The notes under the pieces were generated by a model. The model worked only from the letters and a program-made list of their open reading frames with translations, was not told the origin of the DNA and did no database searches. A stretch of 36,471 nt of DNA from Lachnospiraceae bacterium (GTDB lineage: Bacteria > Bacillota > Clostridia > Lachnospirales > Lachnospiraceae): assembly GCA_017540355.1 (NCBI GenBank), contig JAFYBE010000067.1:1-36471 (forward strand). Direction: 5' to 3'. Positions 25,637 through 32,326 of the stretch are shown here, piece by piece (the first letter of the stretch is position 1; the number at the start of each line of letters is the position of its first letter). The translations under genes and the position numbers were made by a program.

Positions 25637-26656
25637 TTAAATCTTTGTCACCGGCCATGATTTCGGTATGAACAGTTCCTCATACAAGGCAATTGCATAC
25701 CTGTCTGTCATCGATGATATGTAATCACATACCACTCTGTCCTTACTCTCGCCCTTATCAAGCATAAGCTTCATCTCATCGGGTATGTCGTCTATATTGT
25801 TGAAATAATGCTTATAAAGCGTAATTATGAGTTCTTCGGCCTTCTTCTCTTCGCTCTTGACCTTAGGATTGGTATATACCTGGTCAAACATAAACTGACG
25901 AAGATCCTTCATGGCTTTTTCAACAGGCTCCGACATCCTTATCTCAGGTTTATTCATACTTGTTACGACAACATCATGAATAAACGTATCAAGTCTCTGT
26001 CCCGTTGTGTTGCCTGCCACTTCTCTGATGCTTTTCGGAACATCCTCTTCTTTAAGTATTCCGCCTCTTATGGCGTCATCCATATCATGATGGATATATG
26101 CGATCTTATCGGATATCCTGACTATCTTACCTTCAAGAGTAAAAGGATTGCCGCTGGTCTGATGGTTAAGTATACCGTCTCTGACCTCTATCGTCAGATT
26201 CAAACCCTGCCCGTCCTTTTCAAGAACATCGACAAGTCTTAAACTCTGCTCATTATGTTCAAACTTCTCTTCGCTGATTTCGTTAAGTGCACGCTCTCCC
26301 GCATGTCCGAAAGGAGTATGTCCCAGATCATGCCCCAAAGCGATGGCTTCAACCAGATCTTCATTCATCTGTAAAGCCTTGGCTATTGTTCTGGCATTCT
26401 GACTCACTTCAAGGGTATGCGTAAGTCTTGTCCTGTAGTGATCTCCTTCGGGTGTAAGAAAGACCTGTGTCTTATCCTTAAGCCTTCTGAAAGACTTACT
26501 GTGCAATATCCTGTCCCTGTCTCTTTGGAATACAGGTCTTATATCACACTGTTCTTCTTCCCGTAATCTTCCTTTTGAGTTAACGCTCAAGGTGGCGTAC
26601 GGGCTCAAATACTCTTTTTCCCATTCTTCAAGTTTTATCCTTACACTTGTATCCAT
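25637..26656 (-). CDS. dgt: dGTPase-like HD-domain phosphohydrolase
   Basis: 339 residues, the class of shorter dGTPase-like proteins (dNTP triphosphohydrolases). The HD domain is clear: RTRLTHTLEVSQNARTIA supplies the first His, and GHDLGHTPFGHAGE the HD pair; HHDMDDAIRGG lies further on. It probably hydrolyses dNTPs to nucleosides and triphosphate. Two ATGs are possible (26662 and 26656); GGGGGTGA sits 9 nt before 26656 but too near 26662, so 26656 is preferred. This gene commonly precedes dnaG in Clostridia, linking dNTP pools to priming. It appears to be the first gene of the long operon. Confidence 0.93.
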   Translation of the reverse strand: MDTSVRIKLEEWEKEYLSPYATLSVNSKGRLREEEQCDIRPVFQRDRDRILHSKSFRRLKDKTQVFLTPEGDHYRTRLTHTLEVSQNARTIAKALQMNEDLVEAIALGHDLGHTPFGHAGERALNEISEEKFEHNEQSLRLVDVLEKDGQGLNLTIEVRDGILNHQTSGNPFTLEGKIVRISDKIAYIHHDMDDAIRGGILKEEDVPKSIREVAGNTTGQRLDTFIHDVVVTSMNKPEIRMSEPVEKAMKDLRQFMFDQVYTNPKVKSEEKKAEELIITLYKHYFNNIDDIPDEMKLMLDKGESKDRVVCDYISSMTDRYAIALYEELFIPKSWPVTKI

Positions 26657-26748
26657 TATCATTCACCCCCGCTTTACGGACCATCCGTCCATATGCGTCC
26701 ACTTATAGTATTCCACATTGCAGTACAATATCCTTTTTTATTTTTCGC

Positions 26749-26760
26749 ATATTGCAATAT
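26749..26760. repeat. Perfect 12-bp palindrome upstream of dgt
   Basis: ATATTGCAATAT. Related sequences ATATTGTACTGCA (minus strand of 26719-26731) and ATATTGCA (26801-26808) lie nearby. A TATAAG (26707-26702) may be the dgt -10. A DNA-binding site is possible. Confidence 0.25.
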
Positions 26761-26789
26761 AAAAGGCGGTGACAACGAATCACCGCCTT
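26757..26789 (-). terminator. Rho-independent terminator of the lipoprotein gene
   Basis: Stem AAGGCGGTGA/TCACCGCCTT, 7-nt loop, then a T-rich tail, 22 nt past the stop codon at 26811. Confidence 0.9.
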
Positions 26790-26810
26790 GCTTATTCCTT
26801 ATATTGCATT

Positions 26811-27632
26811 CTACTGAAGGTTCATCGTACCTTTAACGCCTTCGGCATTCTTAGCCTGAAGCGATAACGAGCTTACGCTTCCGACATCCTCGGGAATTTC
26901 AAATATAAGCACCCTCTCTATCGTCTCACCCGCAGCCACAGGATCGTTGCTTGCAGCCATATCATCGAGCAGAAGCGTATACTGGTGATGTACCTTTTCG
27001 CCTCCGTTGATGCTCAGGTAAAAATTCGGGCTTCTGTAGAACATGTCAAACGTCGCATCCGCTCCCGAACTGTTGGTTACATTAAACTTAAGAACACATA
27101 AAGTCTTCCCTGCGGTTGCATCCATGGCCATAAGCATATCCTCTCCCGATGTGGGATAAGAATCCGATATCTCAAATCCGCTGTAGCTTATGTCAAAGCC
27201 GTCCATTCCATAAAAGTCTGCAAGATCTCCGACTGTCTGCTCGGTCGGTGCCTTCGCAGAAGAATCCGATGAAGAATCGCTGTCCGACTTATTCTTTTTA
27301 TCCTTACCGGCATTGGCTTTCTTGGCAAGATAATCTTCAGCCGCAGCCTTGGCATCACGCTCTCTCTGTCTCTGTTGAGCCTCAAGCATCTCATTCTGTG
27401 CAAGTTCTTCGGGAGTAAGCAGCTTGCCGTCAACAGCCGTAAGGTCATACTTAAGTATAAGTCCTGCAGCATATTCCGTAACAAGTTCCGTCTGCTCTTC
27501 CGTAAGTTCGGGCATCGGAACCAAAGATCCGCATCCCGTAAGAACCGAACCCGCAAGTATTCCGGCCGCACACAGGATGATCCCCTTTGAAAGCCTGTAT
27601 GATGTTGTCTTGCCTTTGCCGTTAATTCTCAT
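26811..27632 (-). CDS. Lipoprotein with DUF4352-like Ig-fold domain
   Basis: 273 residues. The signal peptide ends in lipobox LTGC (Cys34), so it is anchored to the outer membrane face. A helical region rich in Gln, Arg and Glu (EMLEAQQRQRERDAKAAAED) and a Lys/Ser/Asp linker lead to a C-terminal beta domain (about 150-273). LCVLKFNVTNSSGADATF and TIERVLIFEIPEDVGSVSSL resemble DUF4352/telokin-like Ig folds common in clostridial lipoproteins. Molecular role is unknown. The ATG at 27632 (SD AAGGAA) is preferred to a TTG at 27635. It has its own promoter and follows the two-component genes, so it may be a target or accessory of that system. Confidence 0.8.
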   Translation of the reverse strand: MRINGKGKTTSYRLSKGIILCAAGILAGSVLTGCGSLVPMPELTEEQTELVTEYAAGLILKYDLTAVDGKLLTPEELAQNEMLEAQQRQRERDAKAAAEDYLAKKANAGKDKKNKSDSDSSSDSSAKAPTEQTVGDLADFYGMDGFDISYSGFEISDSYPTSGEDMLMAMDATAGKTLCVLKFNVTNSSGADATFDMFYRSPNFYLSINGGEKVHHQYTLLLDDMAASNDPVAAGETIERVLIFEIPEDVGSVSSLSLQAKNAEGVKGTMNLQ

Positions 27633-27657
27633 CAAAATGTTCCTTAATCATATATTC

Positions 27658-27675
27658 GGCCGACATTATGTCGCC
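27658..27675. promoter_or_regulatory. Inverted repeat at the lipoprotein transcript start
   Basis: GGC-GACAT/ATGTC-GGCC, 8 bp with a one-base bulge, a few nt after the predicted +1 (27679). It could be an operator or a 5'-stabilising hairpin. Confidence 0.35.
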
Positions 27676-27685
27676 TAACATTATT

Positions 27686-27715
27686 AATATACCATTTTCA
27701 CCTATGCTTTATCAA
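27686..27715 (-). promoter_or_regulatory. Sigma-A promoter of the lipoprotein gene
   Basis: TTGATA (27715-27710, inside the last codons of the kinase gene), 18-bp spacer, TATATT (27691-27686). Start near 27679. Confidence 0.6.
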
Positions 27716-29261
27716 GTGTGAAGTAGAAGGCGACACCGTTGTCAAAATTCTCAACTCCGTATTCCTGATTCATGGACTTGCATATGGCCGCAACGATGGA
27801 TAATCCGACTCCGCTTCCGCCGTATGCCCTGGTTCTTGCCTTGTCCACCTTATAAAACTTCTCCCAAAGATGCGATATGCTCTCCTCCGGTATCGGTTCG
27901 CCGGTATTAAATACCGAAATCTTAACCTTTCCGCTTTCAGGCACATCCTCGATTCTGATATCGATATTCTTTTCATTGTCACAATGGTTCATCGCATTCG
28001 ACAGATAGTTTGTAATGACTTCTTCCGTCATGAATTCGTCTCCCCATACATATATCGGTTCTCCCGCGGGAAATCTTACGGTTATTCCGTTTTGTTTTGT
28101 CAGAATCTCCGTAGTCTGAATATGTCCCTTTATAAGGTCGACTATATTAAAGCGCTCGATATTAACTGTATCCGCACCGAATTCAAGTTCATTAAGCGTA
28201 AGAAGTTTTTTGACCATCTCATTCATCTTGCCCGCTTCGTCGCTTATAACGTTACAGTAATACTTCATGTTCTCGGGATCATCAATTATTCCCTCGGACA
28301 ACCCTTCCGCATATCCCTGTATAAGCGCGATCGGAGTCTTAAGTTCGTGAGATACGTTTGATAAAAATTCCTTACGCATCTGGTCTATCTCGGTCTTTTC
28401 CTCTAAATCTTTCCTAAGCCTTGCATTGGCACTCTTAAGTTCGGATATATTGCTTTCCAAAGATTCCGAAAGTTTATTGATGTTATTGCCAAGCAGAGTG
28501 ATTTCATTGTGTCCGCTGGGCTCGTATTTTGCATCAAAATCAAGCTTTGTCATTCGATCCGAAATCTCAGCAAGCTTAAGTATCGGTCTTGTTATACCCT
28601 TGGAAAGAACCATTATCAAAATCGCACAAAACAGCGTCACAAATATCGATACATATAACAAAAACCTGTTGGTGATCGCAACATTGTTCTCTATACTCTC
28701 CATGGCCGAGCGGATAAGAAATATATTCCCGCTTTCAAGCGTTCCCCACATTTCAAGGTATTCGTCGCCCGTTCTGTTATCTTTTGTAAGACTTAAACCG
28801 TAGTTTTCTTCCGATTGCAGAAGTTCCTCAGGATCTTTGGGAATCGGTCTGGGAAGACCTATCTGCGACTCATTTGAGTCATCAGCATAATCCTGCGCAA
28901 ATATTCTCTCCCACAAACGCATCTTTAATATATTCGCATCTTTTCCGGTAAACTTGATCATCTGCGAATTCGTATCCATAATAAGCAGATCAAGCGAATA
29001 CTTCTCACATATATGAAGAAGCTGCGCATCAAATTCTTCGGTATCGAAAGCATTCTCTTTTTCAGCCGCATTTATACTGTTATATGCAGACACGATGGCC
29101 CTCTGCTTATTCTCCGTATAAAAACGCTTAAGCAGCAGATTGTTCGCCAAAAACAGCAGTCCCATGGCCACCGCTATAACAGCTATAAAGATGGCCGCAA
29201 ACTGCCTGCTTATTGAATGTCTGTATTCTCTTTTTGCGGAATCGGAATTATGCCTGCTCAT
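27702..29261 (-). CDS. Sensor histidine kinase
   Basis: 519 residues. TM1 about 21-44, an external sensor region of about 155 residues (45-199), TM2 about 200-220, HAMP about 221-275, then HisKA with His305 in SNVSHELKTPIALIQGYAEG. The ATPase domain has the N box (YLSNAMNHCDN), G1/F boxes (VFNTGEPIPEE, LWEKFYKVDKAR) and GGSGVGLSIV. Layout matches class I PhoR/ResE-type kinases. It phosphorylates the regulator encoded just upstream; the start at 29261 overlaps that gene by 14 nt. The stimulus is unknown; the sensor region shows no clear named domain to my eye. Confidence 0.96.
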   Translation of the reverse strand: MSRHNSDSAKREYRHSISRQFAAIFIAVIAVAMGLLFLANNLLLKRFYTENKQRAIVSAYNSINAAEKENAFDTEEFDAQLLHICEKYSLDLLIMDTNSQMIKFTGKDANILKMRLWERIFAQDYADDSNESQIGLPRPIPKDPEELLQSEENYGLSLTKDNRTGDEYLEMWGTLESGNIFLIRSAMESIENNVAITNRFLLYVSIFVTLFCAILIMVLSKGITRPILKLAEISDRMTKLDFDAKYEPSGHNEITLLGNNINKLSESLESNISELKSANARLRKDLEEKTEIDQMRKEFLSNVSHELKTPIALIQGYAEGLSEGIIDDPENMKYYCNVISDEAGKMNEMVKKLLTLNELEFGADTVNIERFNIVDLIKGHIQTTEILTKQNGITVRFPAGEPIYVWGDEFMTEEVITNYLSNAMNHCDNEKNIDIRIEDVPESGKVKISVFNTGEPIPEESISHLWEKFYKVDKARTRAYGGSGVGLSIVAAICKSMNQEYGVENFDNGVAFYFTLDKA

Positions 29262-29928
29262 CCAGCTTATACCCCATGCCCCAGATTGTCTTTATCATAT
29301 CTCCGGCGCTGCCCAGCTTGCTTCGAAGCTTCTTGACATGCGTGTCGATTGTTCTTGCATCACCGAAATAGTCGTAGTTCCACACGTGGTTAAGTATCAT
29401 CTCACGCGAGAGCGCAATGCCCTTGTTCTCCATGAAAAAAACAAGCAGCTCAAATTCCTTAAAGCTTAAGTCTATGCTCTGCCCGCCGACCGCCACGGTG
29501 TGAGCCGTCTTATCCACAGTGATGTCGCCGACATTTAATGTATCCGAACCGCCCTCACCCGTGGTCCTTCGAAGTATTGCCTCCACACGGGCAACCAAAA
29601 CCTTGGGGCTGAACGGCTTTGTAACATATTCGTCAACGCCGAGATTAAAACCCATAAGTTCGTCATTCTCACCGGCTTTGGCCGTGAGCATAATAATCGG
29701 AACCTTGGAATACTGTCTTATCTCTTTAACCGCAGTCCATCCGTCCATCTTCGGCATCATCACATCCAATATAATAAGGGCGATATCCCTATGTTCCAAA
29801 AACAAGTCTACCGCCTCTTCACCGTCGGAAGCCTCCATAACCGCATAACCCTTTATGGTTAAGAAATCAGCCACAAGCCTCCGCATTCTTTCTTCATCAT
29901 CAACTACCAAAATCGTAATCTTATCCAT
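29248..29928 (-). CDS. OmpR/PhoB-type response regulator
   Basis: 226 residues. Receiver domain with acidic pocket VVDDEE, phospho-acceptor Asp55 (LIILDVMMP) and the TKPF lysine near 105. The C-terminal winged helix is typical (FKEFELLVFFMENKG, then RTIDTHVKKLRSKL). It binds DNA as a dimer, usually at direct repeats with 11-bp period. The frame can open at 29973, but the ATG at 29928 matches family N-termini (MDKITILVVDDEE) and has GGAGATTGAGAG upstream. It is co-transcribed with the kinase. Two inverted repeats lie in the upstream region. Confidence 0.97.
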   Translation of the reverse strand: MDKITILVVDDEERMRRLVADFLTIKGYAVMEASDGEEAVDLFLEHRDIALIILDVMMPKMDGWTAVKEIRQYSKVPIIMLTAKAGENDELMGFNLGVDEYVTKPFSPKVLVARVEAILRRTTGEGGSDTLNVGDITVDKTAHTVAVGGQSIDLSFKEFELLVFFMENKGIALSREMILNHVWNYDYFGDARTIDTHVKKLRSKLGSAGDMIKTIWGMGYKLDEQA

Positions 29929-29949
29929 GTCTCTCAATCTCCGCAAATC

Positions 29950-29966
29950 ATGTGCCCCTTGCACAT
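29950..29966. promoter_or_regulatory. Inverted repeat in the response-regulator upstream region
   Basis: ATGTGC-N5-GCACAT, perfect 6-bp arms, 22-38 bp before the ATG; a second one, CACA-AA-TGTG, is at 29985-29994. A TATACT (29979-29974 region) lies between them but lacks a good -35. Possible autoregulatory or leader structure. Confidence 0.3.
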
Positions 29967-30015
29967 CATACACGCAGTATATCGCACAAATGTGTAAATT
30001 CTGTGTCCGTTTTGC

Positions 30016-30591
30016 CTATTCGTTATTGACAATGTTCAGTTCTCTCTCTTTTTCCCTTACCGCATTCTCTCTTTCTTTAAGTTCCTGCTCCCACGAAGCA
30101 TATTCATTCTCAATGGCATATTTATAGTTAAGTACGGTAGGTGTTGATCCCTTGATGTTGATTACAAACAAAGCGATTATAAGCAGAATGAGTATGATAT
30201 TGACCATGATAAGAGTCCTGTTCATCCTGATTATCGCGCTCTTTTTCTTGCGCTTGGGAATGGTTATCGTTCTTCTTTGAGTGACTTCCTCGCTTAAATT
30301 ATTGTTATAAATCTGATACAGGGGAACACCGGGGATATCTTCCCTTCTTACTCCCATGGCAGCCATCTTCTTCTGAAGATCGTGCATATAGGCATAGCCT
30401 ACCGGGGTCCTGAACATCTTACGCTCAATGGCCCCTTTGTACACGGACATAATCGTGTCACTTCCTCTGTTCTGTATTCTGCCCTCTATGTATTTTACGG
30501 TCGACAGTTCCTGCTCTGCCAGTTCCACATCTTCCTTGGAACCGAACTGGAATCCGTTGACCGTAAGTTCTCTTTTAGCCTCTTCGTCCAT
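30016..30591 (-). CDS. Single-pass membrane protein of unknown function
   Basis: 191 residues, family not recognised. About 115 cytoplasmic residues come first, including YIEGRIQNRGSDTIMSVY and a stretch ending GVPLYQIYNNNLS. A basic KRKKK (113-117) precedes one membrane helix (about 126-146). A short external tail is strongly charged and helical (ASWEQELKERENAVREKERE), probably coiled-coil. The N-in topology follows from the basic cluster. The start at 30591 has GGAGG as SD. It follows the PilZ gene by 30 bp, so the two are probably co-transcribed; a c-di-GMP-linked membrane partner is an inference only. Confidence 0.75.
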   Translation of the reverse strand: MDEEAKRELTVNGFQFGSKEDVELAEQELSTVKYIEGRIQNRGSDTIMSVYKGAIERKMFRTPVGYAYMHDLQKKMAAMGVRREDIPGVPLYQIYNNNLSEEVTQRRTITIPKRKKKSAIIRMNRTLIMVNIILILLIIALFVINIKGSTPTVLNYKYAIENEYASWEQELKERENAVREKERELNIVNNE

Positions 30592-30621
30592 ATATCCTCC
30601 GTACCGTATTCGGTGCGCTTA

Positions 30622-31317
30622 TCATTTATCCTTAAGCTTATTGGCCTCCTGAACAAAGGCATTCAGATTGGACTGCCTGTTAGCCTTAAGCTTCTCTCTC
30701 TGCTTGTCATTGACAAACTTGGCGATTGTATTGCTCTCCTGATTGAGCTTGCAGCCGTACATAATCCTGCTTCTTTCCATGTCCATGCTTCTGACGATTA
30801 TCGCTGCCAGCGAGAATGTAGTATTTGTTGTCTCATCCACAAAATTGATATGTACGATAGACCCCTCAGGTATATCCTGATCTCTTGAGCATATGAATGC
30901 TATTCCGCTTACGCTTATATCTTTGACTGTTATGGGGAAAGACGGATTGCCCAGACCGCACGAAGCCATGCCTTCCTCGCCAAGCCAGACGCGACATGCG
31001 CCGCGACGGTTGATGGCTTTACCGTCGGTATTGCATCTTACTTCATGATATATCTTCTCTTCTTTGGGAGTTTTGATTGTACGGACTTTGACGTTGGAGA
31101 ATTTATATGCGCGTTCCGTTTCCGCATCCGTTACGATAAGGTCAAGCATAAGGCCCTTTGTAGAGAACCCGACAAGCTTGTCATCCTGCATAATAGGATC
31201 AATATAGATGCAGTCATCATAGATTTCCTGTGCATTGGAATAGAATTCAAGAGTCTGCTGTCCTATGGTGACCAACAATTGGACGCCCGTTCCGGGCTTG
31301 ATCTCATTTAATCGCAT
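30622..31317 (-). CDS. PilZ-domain c-di-GMP receptor (YcgR-like)
   Basis: 231 residues. An N-terminal YcgR-N-like beta domain (1-95) is followed by a PilZ domain with the c-di-GMP-binding arginine motif RRGACR (104-109) and the second motif DISVSG (133-138). Such proteins transmit c-di-GMP level, classically as flagellar brakes. The basic C-terminal helix (KQREKLKANRQSNLN) may contact a partner. The start at 31317 has GGGTGG at a long 10-nt spacing. A TATAAT only 3 nt before the ATG cannot serve this start. It is 58 bp after ssrA, with no terminator seen between, so read-through from ssrA is possible. Confidence 0.9.
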   Translation of the reverse strand: MRLNEIKPGTGVQLLVTIGQQTLEFYSNAQEIYDDCIYIDPIMQDDKLVGFSTKGLMLDLIVTDAETERAYKFSNVKVRTIKTPKEEKIYHEVRCNTDGKAINRRGACRVWLGEEGMASCGLGNPSFPITVKDISVSGIAFICSRDQDIPEGSIVHINFVDETTNTTFSLAAIIVRSMDMERSRIMYGCKLNQESNTIAKFVNDKQREKLKANRQSNLNAFVQEANKLKDK

Positions 31318-31375
31318 AGTATTATATCCACCCGTATAAAGATGACCCCTTAACCCATACAGGTCTAATGGTAAG

Positions 31376-31708
31376 TGGACCAGACGGGAGTTGAACCCGT
31401 GTCCGAAATCATTTCCATCGTACTTCTACAAGCTTAGCTTACCGATTGGCATTCCCTCCTGCGACCGGTGATAAGCGCCCTATCACATTCGGTAGCTTCA
31501 TGGTACGCCCATACCCGCAAAGCTTTGGGTATGTCGTTTCTCACATAGATGATACTCCTTGTCTTAAGTGTGAGTGCCTAAGGGGAGCAGCTGCAAACTA
31601 GGCAGCGTATGCTAAATTTTTGTTAGCGTTTATTTTATTTTGCAATTTACGTGTTGCAACGGCTTGCTTCTCCGACTTCCACAACCCCGTCGAAACCATT
31701 ACTGGCCC
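31376..31708 (-). ncRNA. ssrA: tmRNA (SsrA)
   Basis: The tRNA-like ends pair: 5' GGGCCAG with 3' CTGGTCC (one G-T), followed by discriminator A; CCA is not encoded. The 5' block AATGGTTTCGACGGGG and the T arm GGGTTCAACTCCC are diagnostic. The resume frame lies about 82 nt from the 5' end. With SmpB, encoded 133 bp upstream, it rescues stalled ribosomes and tags the unfinished peptide. 333 nt is within the usual size. The reading frame crossing its 5' half is not a gene. Confidence 0.96.
31598..31627 (-). other. tmRNA proteolysis-tag reading frame
   Basis: From a GCT resume codon (31627) to TAG (31598): Ala-Asn-Lys-Asn-Leu-Ala-Tyr-Ala-Ala, stop. The resume codon is inferred from tag-length and Ala-start conventions. 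The end -AYAA departs from the common -ALAA. Confidence 0.65.
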
Positions 31709-31802
31709 TGGATGAAGTAAAACCGTTCGGCTCAAAGCACAGGCTCTTTCGCCGGGTTTTACCAATATCCTAACCGTTTGCCCTTCGTGCAAACGGAAGG
31801 TT
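31709..31802 (-). ncRNA. Structured leader upstream of ssrA
   Basis: Between the predicted start and mature tmRNA the minus strand forms two hairpins. One is 31796-31774, with arms CCGTTTGC/GCAAACGG and loop ACGAAGG. The other is 31762-31717, with outer arms GTAAAACC/GGTTTTAC, an inner CGGC/GCCG and a further GAAAG/CTTT pairing. It would be removed when RNase P makes the tmRNA 5' end. It matches no riboswitch class that I know. Confidence 0.5.
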
Positions 31803-31808
31803 ATTTAT

Positions 31809-31838
31809 AATATAACACTTAAACAGTGCTACATACAA
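31809..31838 (-). promoter_or_regulatory. Candidate sigma-A promoter of ssrA
   Basis: TTGTAT (31838-31833), 18-bp spacer, TATATT (31814-31809); TTATAT gives 17 bp. It follows the smpB stop directly. Start near 31802. Confidence 0.5.
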
Positions 31839-31840
31839 TA

Positions 31841-32305
31841 CTATCGTAAGTTCCTTATCTTGAAATCACGCTCGGCCTCACGCTGCATATCCTTCTTGGC
31901 TATATCCGCCCTCTTGTCATACAGCTTCTTGCCTCGGCAAAGGCCTATCTCTACCTTGGCCTTACCCTGTGAAAAATATACCTGTAAAGGTATGAGCGTA
32001 TATCCTTTTTCTTTAGTCCTGCCAATAAGCTTTCTGATCTCGCTTTTATGCATCAGAAGTTTCTTGGGTCTGTCCGGATCTTTGTTAAAGATATTGCCCT
32101 TTTCATAAGGACTTACATGCATACCGTATATCCAGACTTCTTCGTTCTCTATACGTACGAATGCTTCCTTGATACTGCAGTGTCCCATCCTGATGGACTT
32201 AACCTCAGTACCGTGAAGCACTATACCCGTCTCGTATTTCTCATCGACGAAGTAGTCGTGATATGCTTTTTTGTTGTTGGCTATAAGTTTTATCTTATCC
32301 GACAT
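31841..32305 (-). CDS. smpB: SsrA-binding protein SmpB
   Basis: 154 residues, normal length. The N-terminal beta barrel with [20 protein letters not shown] and [19 protein letters not shown], and the basic C-terminal tail ([19 protein letters not shown]) that lies in the mRNA channel, are intact. It binds the tRNA-like part of tmRNA in trans-translation. The start at 32305 has GGAG as SD, 21 bp after rnr. The rnr-smpB-ssrA order is conserved in Firmicutes and groups RNA quality control. Confidence 0.98.
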   Translation of the reverse strand: MSDKIKLIANNKKAYHDYFVDEKYETGIVLHGTEVKSIRMGHCSIKEAFVRIENEEVWIYGMHVSPYEKGNIFNKDPDRPKKLLMHKSEIRKLIGRTKEKGYTLIPLQVYFSQGKAKVEIGLCRGKKLYDKRADIAKKDMQREAERDFKIRNLR

Positions 32306-32326
32306 TGTTATACTCCGCCCGAAATA

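Noticed and set aside
31321-31326. TATAAT three nt before the PilZ start codon
   Set aside because: Transcription would start inside or after the ATG, and no -35 exists at 16-18 bp.
31598-31792. 64-codon frame ending in the tmRNA tag
   Set aside because: Only its last nine codons are translated, as the tmRNA tag; the rest is tmRNA and its leader.
31717-31802. c-di-GMP-I (GEMM) riboswitch in the ssrA leader
   Set aside because: Only the short GCACGAAGGGCAAAC stretch recalls GEMM; the GACGCAAAGCC core and the receptor helix are missing.
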